Assembly (NCBI RefSeq): GCF_003002095.1
Contig: NZ_PVZC01000001.1
Span: forward strand, 62,001-126,000
From: Allonocardiopsis opalescens
GTDB lineage: Bacteria > Actinomycetota > Actinomycetes > Streptosporangiales > Streptosporangiaceae
Length of the DNA: 64,000 nt
Direction of reading: 5' to 3'
Both the position numbers and the translations under genes were made by a program. Positions 56,900 through 64,000 of this stretch are shown piece after piece. Numbering within the stretch: position 1 is the stretch's first letter; each line of letters starts with the position of its first letter. The notes beneath the pieces are model-generated. The model saw only the letters and a program-made list of their open reading frames with translations, had not been told where the DNA came from and made no database searches.

Positions 56900-58700
56900 C
56901 ACCCCGGCGGCCCGCCCGCCGCGCCGCAGGAGGAGCCCGCTGGGCGCCGCGCTGACCGCGATCGCCGCCGCCGTCGCGCTCAGCTCGCTCAGCGCCTGCG
57001 CGATGGTGCCCACCGGCGGGCCGGTGATGCAGGGCAGCGGCGGCGCGGGCTCCGCCGACGGCGCCGACCCCTACATCGGCCTGCTGCCGCCCCCGCCGGC
57101 CGCCGACGCCAACGAGCGCGAACTCGTCACCGGCTTCCTCACCGCGCTGGGCAGCCTGGAGAACGACTACGGCGCCGCCCGCGACTACCTCACCCCCGAC
57201 GCCCAGCAGACCTGGCAGCCCAGCAGCTCCATCGTCGTCTACGAGAACCACGAGCTGGTCGCCACCCTCCCCGAGGAGGGCGGCCGGGCGTCGGTCACCC
57301 TGCGCGCCGACGAGGTCGCCACCATCCAGCCCGGCGGCCAGTACGTCGCCGCCGAACCGGGCAGCCGCGTCGAGGAGACCTTCCGGCTGGAGCGCGTCGA
57401 CGGCCAGTGGCGGATCGCCGAGCTGCCCGAGCGGCTGCTGCTGAACAGGTCCAGCTCCTCGCGCGCCTACCGCCCCATGCAGCTGTACTACTTCAGCCCC
57501 GACATGGAGCGGCTGGTCCCCGACCCGGTGTTCCTGCCCATCCACTCCCGCAGCGACCTCGCGTTCCAGCTGGTCGCCGCACTGGTGCGCGGCGGCACCG
57601 AGTGGCTGTCCCCGGCCGTGCGCACCGCCTTCCCCGAGGGCACCGAGCTGCTGGGGGTGAGCGCCGACGGCGGCGAGTTCACCGTCGACCTCAGCGCCGA
57701 GGTCGCCCAGGCGTCCGCCGACGCCCGGCGCGCGATGTCGGCGCAGCTGCTGTGGACCCTGTCCGGGCTCCCCGAGGTGCAGTCGGTGCGGCTGCTCACC
57801 GCCGGCAACCCCGTCGAGGTGCCCGGCATGGACGAGGACGGCGTGCAGACCGTCGACATGTGGGCCGAGTACGACCCCGACGCCGTCGGCGAGAACGCCC
57901 ACGCCTACCTGGCGCAGAGCACCGGCCTCGCCCAGCTCGACAGCAGGCCGCCGTTCGCGCTCTCCCAGGTGGCCGGCCCGGCCGGCGACGGCAGCGCGCC
58001 GCTGGCCCGCCCCGCCGTCTCCCTGGACGGCCAGTGGGCGGCCGGGCTCAGCCCCGGCGGCGACCAGGTCCAGCTGATCCGGCTGCGCCAGGACGCCCAG
58101 GTCGAGACCGTGCTGACCGACGGCGACTTCGTCGCCCTGTCCTGGGACCCCTACGGCGGCCTGTGGGTGGTGGAGCGGCGCGGCACCGCCGAGGAGCCCA
58201 CCAGCGTGGTGTGGCTGCTGCGCGACGGCACCGACCCCGTGCAGGTGTCGGTACCCGAACTCGCCGACCAGGAGATCCTCCAGTGGCGGGTCTCCCGCGA
58301 CGGCGCCCGGGCGGCCGCCGTGGTCGCCCGCGAGGGCGAGGACGGCACCGGCGTACTGCTCGGCCGTATCGTGCACACCGGCGAGGAGGCCGGCGCCGAG
58401 GCATTCGTCCCCCTGGCCACCCAGCTGAGCGAGGTCACCGACCTGGCCTGGCGCGACGCCGGCACCCTGGCCCTGATCGGCCGCCTTGAGGGCCGCAGCC
58501 TCCAGGCCTACGAGGTCCCCGTGCACGGCACCGAACTGATCAGCGCCTCGGCCCCCTCCGGCGTGGAGATGCAGTCCATCACCGCCACCCCCGGCCAGCC
58601 CCTCCTGGCCGGCGCCAGCGACGGCTGGATCTGGTACACCGACGACACCCTCGTCTGGCAGCACGCCGCCGAAGGCGCCTACGCCGCTTACCCCGGGTAG
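56892..58700 (+). CDS. lpqB: Lipoprotein LpqB, MtrAB partner
   Basis: 602 residues. A basic n-region (PPRRRRS), a hydrophobic stretch and the lipobox LSAC (Cys36) mark a lipoprotein. The GerMN domain follows (about 180-330, HSRSDLAFQLVAALVRGG; FTVDLSAEVAQASADARRAMSAQLLWTL), then a beta-propeller-like C-terminal domain (GGDQVQLIRLRQDAQVE; VALSWDPYGGLWVVERRG). In mycobacteria LpqB binds the MtrB outer domain and tunes MtrA phosphorylation. ATG start within the end of mtrB. Confidence 0.95.
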   Translation: MSDTPAARPPRRRRSPLGAALTAIAAAVALSSLSACAMVPTGGPVMQGSGGAGSADGADPYIGLLPPPPAADANERELVTGFLTALGSLENDYGAARDYLTPDAQQTWQPSSSIVVYENHELVATLPEEGGRASVTLRADEVATIQPGGQYVAAEPGSRVEETFRLERVDGQWRIAELPERLLLNRSSSSRAYRPMQLYYFSPDMERLVPDPVFLPIHSRSDLAFQLVAALVRGGTEWLSPAVRTAFPEGTELLGVSADGGEFTVDLSAEVAQASADARRAMSAQLLWTLSGLPEVQSVRLLTAGNPVEVPGMDEDGVQTVDMWAEYDPDAVGENAHAYLAQSTGLAQLDSRPPFALSQVAGPAGDGSAPLARPAVSLDGQWAAGLSPGGDQVQLIRLRQDAQVETVLTDGDFVALSWDPYGGLWVVERRGTAEEPTSVVWLLRDGTDPVQVSVPELADQEILQWRVSRDGARAAAVVAREGEDGTGVLLGRIVHTGEEAGAEAFVPLATQLSEVTDLAWRDAGTLALIGRLEGRSLQAYEVPVHGTELISASAPSGVEMQSITATPGQPLLAGASDGWIWYTDDTLVWQHAAEGAYAAYPG

Positions 58701-59289
58701 CACCCGACGGCCGAAACCTGCGGCCTGGCCCTGACCGGTCCGTGGAATCCACTCCGACCCGGCCTGCGGAACCCATCCCGGTCAGGTCTGCGGAGCCCGT
58801 TCCGACCAGGCTCGCAGAGCGCTCTCCGACCAGGCTCGCAGAGCCCGTTCCGGCCAGGCCCGGGGAGTCGCGTCCAGGCAAGCAGAGCCCGTTCCGGGCA
58901 GATCATCCCCACCCCGTAAGCCCACCTCCGGCCCCACGACCCACCCCGTACCTGCCGTCAAATCAGCCGGCCCGGCCATCCACAACCACCCCCGTGGCGG
59001 CCGAGTCGTCCACAACCCGCGAGTAACCCCTCCCCGGGGCGCACCGAAACGCGAGAGGCTTGAGGGGAGGGTGGCCCCCTGGGTGGGCGGGGCATGCACG
59101 CAGGTCTCCCGCGCCCCCACCCCGCCGGGCCGGACGCCGCGCCCGGCACGGAGCCGCGCCCGGCGGCGCGAGGCGCGCTTGTCAAGGATGCGGCGGCTTT
59201 TCCACAGTTCGGCGGCGCCGCGGCCGGATCCGTCCACAGGCGGCCGACCGCCGCTGGCGGCCCCGCCGCCGGCCCGACACGCTGAGGCC
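58701..59289. other. 589-bp intergenic region with repeats and DnaA-box-like sites
   Basis: No gene. It holds a 24-bp tandem repeat (separate entry), four DnaA-box-like 9-mers (58976-58984, 59006-59014, 59198-59206, 59230-59238, all ending TCCACA), and a 20-bp sequence at 59073-59092 repeated exactly at 62362-62381. Confidence 0.6.
58751..58901. repeat. 24-bp tandem repeat array
   Basis: Five full 24-bp units from 58751, with consensus close to nTTCCGACCAGGCTCGCAGA then GCCC, followed by one shortened and one partial unit. Units 3 and 4 differ at only a few positions. It starts about 50 bp after the lpqB stop. Confidence 0.75.
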
Positions 59290-60078
59290 ATGAGCTCCGC
59301 ACCCGCATCCCCCCGCCCCGCCCGCCTCCCCGCCTCCGCGGGCGAAGGCCCGCCCCTCACCCCCACCGGCCTGCCGGCCGCGGCCGCCGACCTCGTACTG
59401 CTGCGCCGCTGCGCCGGCTGCGGCCGGCACGGCCCCGAACTCTGCCCCGCCTGCCTCGATGAGCTCGCCGCCGCCCCGCGCCGCTGCGGCCCTCGGCGCA
59501 CACCCGGCTGCCCGCCGTGCTGGACCCTCACCGGCTACGGCGGCACCGGCCGCAGCGTGGTCCTCGCCCTGAAGGAGCGCGGCCGCCACCGGCTCGCGGC
59601 GCCGATGGGCCGCGCCCTCGCGCATGCCGTGCGCGCCGCGCTCGCCGCCACCGGCGCATCCGCCCCGGCCGAGCCCGGTCGCCCACCCCGCCGGGCGGCC
59701 GGCGTCGCCACCGTCCGACTGGTGCCGGTGCCGCCCCGGCTCGGCGCGCGGCTGCGGCGCGGCTACGACCCCGTCGGCGCGATGGCCGCCGAGGCGGCCC
59801 GAGCCCTGTCCGCCGACGGGCGAACGGCCATGGCGGCGCCCGCGCTCCGGCACCGCCGGCCCGGACGCGACCAGGTCGGGCTGGACGCCCGGGCCCGCCA
59901 CGCGAACCTGCACGGCGCCCTCGCGGTGCGCGGGCGCTGGCGCGCCCGGCTGGCCGGCCGCCCCGTGCTCCTGGTCGACGACGTCGCCACCAGCGGCGCC
60001 ACCCTGGCGGAGGCCGCCCGCGCGCTGCGCGCCGCCGGCGCCGACGTTCGCGCGGCGATCACCTTCGCGGTCGCCTGA
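59290..60078 (+). CDS. ComF family phosphoribosyltransferase-like protein
   Basis: 262 residues. A zinc-finger-like N terminus (CAGCGRHGPELCPACLDEL, then a CPPCW) is followed by the phosphoribosyltransferase-like domain. That domain has LKERGRHRLAAPMGRALA, VPVPPRLGARLRRGYDPV, RDQVGLDARARHANLHGAL and the PRPP loop VLLVDDVATSGATL. ComF supports DNA uptake in naturally competent bacteria; in actinobacteria its role is unclear. It keeps its place between lpqB and hpf. ATG start. Confidence 0.92.
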   Translation: MSSAPASPRPARLPASAGEGPPLTPTGLPAAAADLVLLRRCAGCGRHGPELCPACLDELAAAPRRCGPRRTPGCPPCWTLTGYGGTGRSVVLALKERGRHRLAAPMGRALAHAVRAALAATGASAPAEPGRPPRRAAGVATVRLVPVPPRLGARLRRGYDPVGAMAAEAARALSADGRTAMAAPALRHRRPGRDQVGLDARARHANLHGALAVRGRWRARLAGRPVLLVDDVATSGATLAEAARALRAAGADVRAAITFAVA

Positions 60079-60159
60079 CGCCCCCACCGCGACACCACTC
60101 CGGTCACGGGAGCGCAGCGAAACGCGAACCGGTCTCTAACTATTTTGCAAACATTTCCA

Positions 60160-60188
60160 CTGACATTCGGGCCGCCGCGCGTTAGCGT
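60160..60188 (+). promoter_or_regulatory. Strong sigma70-type promoter upstream of hpf
   Basis: CTGACA (60160-60165), a 17-bp spacer, and TAGCGT (60183-60188). The expected transcription start is at about 60195, which is an ATG. It is about 365 bp upstream of the hpf start. Confidence 0.6.
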
Positions 60189-60194
60189 GCAGGT

Positions 60195-60524
60195 ATGAGG
60201 GGTCGGACCGTGGACACTCGCACCGCCTCGAACGGCGGGGGCCAGGCCCGGTCCGGTCTGATCCGTCGGGAAGCGCCGCCGATCCGCGCCGTGCGCCCCG
60301 ACCTCCCGGTCCGATGGCCGCACCGCGGTTCCGTCCGCCCCCGTCCGCATCCACCGGAGACCGCCGCGTGCCGCCGCCCCGCAACCGGTGTCGGCTCCCG
60401 ACCGCCCGGGTACGAGGCAGGTCCGGCGGCGGTCCACCGGGTGGACCGCCCGGCGCCAGCGCCGGGCCGCACGCCCACCACCGCGAAGGGAGCCCGATCG
60501 CACAGCACGACCACCGCACGCTGA
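60195..60524 (+). CDS. Possible leaderless small ORF in the hpf leader
   Basis: 109 codons, highly basic and Pro/Arg-rich, with no recognised domain. The only support is its position: the ATG coincides with the expected transcription start of a strong promoter (TAGCGT ends 6 nt before it), and the ORF ends 35 bp before hpf. Composition alone would suggest non-coding leader. It could be a leaderless peptide whose translation influences hpf, or chance. Confidence 0.25.
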   Translation: MRGRTVDTRTASNGGGQARSGLIRREAPPIRAVRPDLPVRWPHRGSVRPRPHPPETAACRRPATGVGSRPPGYEAGPAAVHRVDRPAPAPGRTPTTAKGARSHSTTTAR

Positions 60525-60559
60525 ACGCATCCTCCATAGCCATGGATCGAGGGGGTTTT

Positions 60560-61237
60560 GTGGACATCATCGTCAAGGGCCGGCGCACCGGGGTGAGCGA
60601 CCGTTTCCGGCAGCACGTTGAAACCAAGTTGGCCAAGGTCGGGAAGCTTGACCAGAAGGTGATCAGCGTAGATGTGGAGGTGTCCCAGGAACGCAACCCA
60701 CGCCTCGCCGACCAGCGCGAGCGGGTCGAACTCACGATCCGGTCCCGCGGCCCGGTGATCCGGGCCGAGGCGTCGGCCGACGACCGGTACGGCGCACTCG
60801 ATCTCGCGCTGGGCAAGCTGGAGGCCCGGCTGCGCAAAATCAGCGACCGCCGGAAGATCCACAAGGGCGCCGCCATGCCCTCCACCGCCGCCCTGATGAC
60901 CGACACCGACCCGGGCAACGGCGTGGCCGCGGGACTGATGGCCGAACCCGCGCCGGTCGCGGTCATCGACGAACCGGTTCCCGACACCTTCGAGCGTCCG
61001 CGCTCCGACACCGAGCAGGACGACCTGGTCCAGATCGACATGGACGGCGACGGACCGCTGGTGGTCAGGGAGAAGTTCCACAGCGCCATGCCGATCACCA
61101 TCGACCAGGCGCTGCACGAGATGGAACTGGTCGGCCACGACTTCTACCTGTTCCGTGACAAGGAGAGCGGCATCCCCAGCGTCGTCTACCGGCGCAAGGG
61201 CTACAACTACGGAGTGCTGCGCCTGATCGACGAGTGA
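60560..61237 (+). CDS. hpf: Long-form ribosome hibernation promoting factor
   Basis: 225 residues. The N-terminal HPF/RaiA domain (VDIIVKGRRTGVSDRFRQHVETKL; SVDVEVSQERNPRLADQRERVELTIRSRGPVIRAEAS; ALDLALGKLEARLRK) binds the 30S decoding region. The C-terminal 60 residues (VREKFHSAMPITIDQALHEMELVGHDFYLF; YRRKGYNYGVLRL) are the dimerisation domain that makes 100S ribosomes. The GTG at 60560 is preferred: GAGGGGG lies 4 nt upstream and the conserved family start follows. ATG 60542 lacks a binding site. A long 5' leader (about 365 nt) suggests post-transcriptional control. Confidence 0.94.
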   Translation: MDIIVKGRRTGVSDRFRQHVETKLAKVGKLDQKVISVDVEVSQERNPRLADQRERVELTIRSRGPVIRAEASADDRYGALDLALGKLEARLRKISDRRKIHKGAAMPSTAALMTDTDPGNGVAAGLMAEPAPVAVIDEPVPDTFERPRSDTEQDDLVQIDMDGDGPLVVREKFHSAMPITIDQALHEMELVGHDFYLFRDKESGIPSVVYRRKGYNYGVLRLIDE

Positions 61238-61248
61238 CGCCGGGCGCG

Positions 61249-61276
61249 GAGGCGGCGGGCGGGTGCCCGCCGCCTC
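61249..61276 (+). terminator. Stem-loop terminator after hpf
   Basis: Perfect 12-bp arms (GAGGCGGCGGGC and its complement) around GGGT, 11 bp after the stop codon. No T-tract. Confidence 0.7.
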
Positions 61277-61449
61277 GGCGTGTCGCGCGACGCGCCGAGC
61301 CTTACCGGCCCAGTGCTTGCGTCCGGTAACCGATTCGGTCAGAGTTCTTGACAGAGCGTCCACCCCCACGGACACGAAGGCCGGGCGGGCTCGCGGCGGT
61401 CCGGTGCACCGGGTCGCGCCGCGGCCGGGCCCCGGCCCAGGAGGACGGC

Positions 61450-62163
61450 GTGAGCGGAACCCCCCAGACCCTGGCCGGCACCGACACCACCGCGAACCGC
61501 GAGCCCATCCGCGTGCAGGTGGTAGACGACCACGCCCTCTTCCGGCACGGCCTCGTCATGGTGCTCAGCGGCGAGAGCGATATCGAGGTGGTCGGTGAGG
61601 CGGGTGACGGCCAGGAGGCCATCCGCCAGGCGGGCGACGTCCTGCCCGACGTCGTGCTGATGGACGTGCGCATGCCGCGCACCAGCGGGATCGCCGCCTG
61701 CACCGGCATCAAGGACGCCGTGCCCAGCGCCAAGATCGTGATGCTCACCATCAGCGACGAGGAGGAGGACCTCTTCGAGGCCCTCAAGGCCGGAGCCAGC
61801 GGCTACCTCCTCAAGGAGATCCCCATCGACGAGGTCGCCGACGCCGTCCGCTCCGTGCACGGCGGCCAGTCGCTGATCAACCCCTCCATGGCCGGCAAGC
61901 TCATCTCCGAGTTCACCGCGCTGGCCAGGAAGGGCGAGGAGCGCCAGCCGCAGGTCCCCACCCCCCGGCTCACCGACCGGGAGATGGAGGTGCTGCGCTT
62001 CGTCGCGAAGGGCCTCAACAACCGCGACATCGCCAAGGAGCTCTTCATCTCCGAGAACACGGTGAAGAACCACGTGCGCAACATCCTGGAGAAGCTGCAA
62101 CTGCACTCCCGGATGGAGGCCGTGGTCTACGCCGTCCGGGAGAAGATCCTCGAAATCGGCTGA
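61450..62163 (+). CDS. NarL/LuxR-type response regulator
   Basis: 237 residues. The receiver domain has [14 protein letters not shown], the phosphorylated Asp72 in [12 protein letters not shown], and [13 protein letters not shown] with the conserved Lys. The LuxR helix-turn-helix at the C terminus reads [44 protein letters not shown]. No cognate kinase is adjacent, so it is an orphan here. GTG start with AGGAGGA upstream; the upstream open frame lacks conservation. This gene lies between hpf and secA in other actinobacteria too. Confidence 0.93.
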   Translation: MSGTPQTLAGTDTTANREPIRVQVVDDHALFRHGLVMVLSGESDIEVVGEAGDGQEAIRQAGDVLPDVVLMDVRMPRTSGIAACTGIKDAVPSAKIVMLTISDEEEDLFEALKAGASGYLLKEIPIDEVADAVRSVHGGQSLINPSMAGKLISEFTALARKGEERQPQVPTPRLTDREMEVLRFVAKGLNNRDIAKELFISENTVKNHVRNILEKLQLHSRMEAVVYAVREKILEIG

Positions 62164-62438
62164 CCGCCGCCCCGGTTCGTCCCGGCGGCCGCGCCCCGCC
62201 CTGCCCGGTCGCTCCGCCCGCCCGTCCACGCCCCTGTGGACGCGCCCGCGCACTCCGCCCGGCGCCTGAGGAAAACCCGTCCCCATCCGGCCAGGCCCGT
62301 CCACACCCACCCCGCCGCCATCGCCCCGCACACCGCAGGACGACAGAATGGGTGTCGGGGAGGCCCCCTGGGTGGGCGGGGGAAGGACTTCTTCCAGAAA
62401 CCCCCACCCCTGCGGTCGCCGCCCCCCGACCGCCGCCC

Positions 62439-63641
62439 CTACTCGTTCGCCAGCTTCTCCAGCTGCGCCGCGGCCTCCGGCGGGTCGCACCGCTCCACCC
62501 GCACCGCGTCGCAGCCCACCCAGCCGGCCGCCTCGCGCAGCGCCGAAGCCATCGCGGGCACGTTCGCGGCACCGTGCACCGACAGCTGCCGCGCCACCAG
62601 CGTCCGGCCGTCCCTGGCCGGGTCGACCCGGCCGACCAGCCGCCCGCCGGCCAGCAGCGGCATCGTGAAGTAGCCGTGCACCCGCTTCTCCTTCGGCACG
62701 TACGCCTCCAGCCGGTGCACGAAGCCGAACACCCGCTCAGCCCGCGCCCGGTCCCACACCAGGGAGTCGAAGGGCGACAGCAGCGTGGTGCGGTGCCGCC
62801 CGCGCGCGTCGGCCTCGGCGAGCGCGTCGGGATGCGCCCAGGCCGGCGCCTGCCAGCCCGCCACCTCCACCGGCACCAGCCCGGAACCGGGCAGCACACC
62901 GTCGACCTGCACGGCCTTCAGCCGGTGGTAGTCGGCCAGGTCGGCGCGGGTCGCCACCCCCAGCCCGCGCCCGGCCGCGGCCACCAGCCGGGTCAGGCAC
63001 TCCTCGTCCGTGGGCTCCGGGCCGAGCAGCCGGGCGGGCAGCACCCGCTCGGGCAGGTCGTAGACGCGCCGCCAGCCGTCGCGCCGCACGCACACCACCT
63101 CGCCGATGTCCAGCAGCCACTCCACCGCGATCTTCACATCGGACCAGTCCCACCACGGCCCGCCCCGCTTGGCCCCGCCCAGCTCGGTCGCCGTCAGCGG
63201 CCCTTCGTCGCGCAGCTTGGCCAGCACCTGGTCGCCCGAGCGCTCCGGCACCTTGTGCCAGCGCCAGCCGCGCCGCCGGAACGCCCGCCGCCGGAACGCG
63301 AAGTGCGGCCACTCCTCGACGGGCAGCACGCAGGCGGCGTGCGACCAGTACTCGAACGCGTGCGGCCCGTCGCCGCCGCTGCCCCAGTACGCGTGCTCGA
63401 CGGCGGCGCGGCCCACCGCGCCCAGCCGTGCGTAGGCGACGAGTTCGTGCGAGCGGGCGAGGACCGAGATGGTGTCGAGCTGTACGGCGCCGAGCCGGCG
63501 CAGCACCCCCGCGGGGCCGCCGGCGCGGCCGGCCGCGCCCAGGAAGCCCTGGGCGCGCAGCTGCATGCGCCTGGCTTGCTCGGCCGACAACTGGTACCGG
63601 GGTGCGGGGGCGGAGCGGGTTCTGGCCGGGGGAGAAGTCAT
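62439..63641 (-). CDS. YcaQ/AlkX-family DNA glycosylase (winged helix DNA-binding)
   Basis: 400 residues. Members unhook DNA crosslinks and bulky alkylated bases. The catalytic QLD (Gln54-x-Asp56) lies in [51 protein letters not shown] and the winged-helix region LTATELGG...[21 protein letters not shown] follow, and the end [21 protein letters not shown]...YGYF-like ([19 protein letters not shown]) is characteristic. ATG 63641 is preferred over GTG 63671 as closest to the family start. It is divergent from secA. Confidence 0.88.
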   Translation of the reverse strand: MTSPPARTRSAPAPRYQLSAEQARRMQLRAQGFLGAAGRAGGPAGVLRRLGAVQLDTISVLARSHELVAYARLGAVGRAAVEHAYWGSGGDGPHAFEYWSHAACVLPVEEWPHFAFRRRAFRRRGWRWHKVPERSGDQVLAKLRDEGPLTATELGGAKRGGPWWDWSDVKIAVEWLLDIGEVVCVRRDGWRRVYDLPERVLPARLLGPEPTDEECLTRLVAAAGRGLGVATRADLADYHRLKAVQVDGVLPGSGLVPVEVAGWQAPAWAHPDALAEADARGRHRTTLLSPFDSLVWDRARAERVFGFVHRLEAYVPKEKRVHGYFTMPLLAGGRLVGRVDPARDGRTLVARQLSVHGAANVPAMASALREAAGWVGCDAVRVERCDPPEAAAQLEKLANE

Positions 63642-63807
63642 GTCCGGCACACTAGGCGCCCGCGCCGACACCGGCCACTCGGCTTTGCCGGTGGTGTAGT
63701 CGGGGAACGACGGACAGTGGAAACGCGTTGGTCCGCGGAAGGCTCAACTCGCCTACCATGTGAAGCCTGGACGACTGTCGCCGACTGCCCGTACGGCGGC
63801 GCGGTAC

Positions 63808-63837
63808 CTTGGGCGGCCTGGGCATGCAGGCCCCAAG
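63808..63837 (+). promoter_or_regulatory. Stem-loop in the secA leader
   Basis: CTTGGG-(CG)-GCCTG pairs with CAGGC-CCCAAG around a GGCATG loop, giving 11 bp with a 2-nt bulge. It ends 23 nt before the secA start codon. Role unknown. Confidence 0.4.
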
Positions 63838-63860
63838 TCTTGCGAGGAGTACTCAGAGAC

Positions 63861-64000
63861 GTGCCAGTTCTACTCGACAAACTCCTTCGCGCCGGCGAAG
63901 GCAAGATCCTGCGCAGGCTCAAGCGGATCGCTCAGCAGGTCAACTCGATCGAAGACGATTTCGTCGACCTCTCCGACGCCGACCTGCGTGCCGAGACCGA
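63861..64000 (+). CDS. secA: Preprotein translocase ATPase SecA (5' end only)
   Basis: The first 46 codons are present and the gene runs off the window. The start [19 protein letters not shown] and [22 protein letters not shown] match the N-terminal helix and beginning of the nucleotide-binding domain of actinobacterial SecA1. GTG start; a GAGGAG lies 11 nt upstream. TACCAT at about 63754 may be its -10. A stem-loop sits in the leader. Confidence 0.93.
   Translation, partial: MPVLLDKLLRAGEGKILRRLKRIAQQVNSIEDDFVDLSDADLRAET

Noticed and set aside
58751-58901. CRISPR array
   Set aside because: The repeats are directly abutting with no unique spacers, and no cas genes are in the window.
58742-59026. 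Short plus-strand frame through the 24-bp repeat array
   Set aside because: No ribosome-binding site or domain; the apparent octapeptide repeats simply follow from a 24-bp DNA period.
61348-61376. TTGACA at 61348 as promoter of the response regulator gene
   Set aside because: The hexamer 17 bp downstream (GACACG) lacks the TANNNT pattern.

Overview
The window is high-GC (well above 70% by eye), gene-dense actinobacterial chromosome. The markers are a WhiB-family regulator, the coenzyme F420 genes fbiC and fbiA/fbiB, mtrA-mtrB-lpqB, long-form HPF, and secA at the right edge. From fbiB/fbiA through whiB, DUF3499, manB, Trm112, SIS protein, sahH, mtrAB-lpqB, comF and hpf to secA, the order matches the conserved block known from Streptomyces. 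Part of it (whiB2, metallopeptidase-like gene, DUF3499, manB, SIS gene) also matches Mycobacterium. The style of the accessory genes suggests a Streptosporangiales/Nocardiopsaceae-type organism; that is inference.

Left part (1-24.6 kb), more accessory. It begins with a GT2/GT4 glycosyltransferase pair, then a zone of decay: a C-terminal scrap of a TAP-type hydrolase and the remains of a vapB-vapC toxin-antitoxin pair. Next come a lipid-flippase-like membrane protein, a methyltransferase, an unknown protein coupled to a second GT4, a class C serine hydrolase, the FO synthase fbiC, a membrane-anchored vWA/solute-binding fusion coupled to a second solute-binding protein, a CPA1 Na+/H+ antiporter, a secreted five-repeat protein, an ArsR-like regulator, fbiA-fbiB, and a membrane protein with a striking Q/G/Y/S-rich tail.

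Middle part (24.7-41.3 kb). whiB is followed by a large GT2 membrane protein with a DUF5719 partner, the zincin-like protein, DUF3499, and the mannose-phosphate genes manB - Trm112 - SIS isomerase. Inserted after these is a five-gene signalling cluster: two Ser/Thr kinases enclosing three single-pass membrane proteins. One kinase and two of the small proteins share the same two-cysteine extracellular domain, and the third small protein has a shorter related one.

Right part (41.3-64 kb). This holds a Fic-like protein lacking the catalytic motif, a MerR regulator divergent from two tandem and clearly different adenosylhomocysteinase genes, and an RDD/SpoIIM/DUF58/MoxR/DUF4350/DUF4129 membrane cluster. 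The DUF4129-DUF4350 junction has been split by a 452-bp duplication-flanked insert with 63-bp repeats. Then come mtrA-mtrB-lpqB, comF, hpf, a NarL-type response regulator, a YcaQ-type DNA glycosylase and the first 46 codons of secA.

Functional themes are: cell-envelope polymer synthesis and its surveillance (glycosyltransferases, ManB, MtrAB-LpqB, kinases, SecA); F420 biosynthesis (FbiC makes FO, FbiA attaches the phospholactyl-type moiety, FbiB adds glutamates); methyl-cycle housekeeping (SahH pair); and ribosome hibernation. Several genes appear leaderless, with a TANNNT -10 element 6-7 nt before the start codon (fbiC, DUF3499, spoIIM, and a possible small ORF before hpf).
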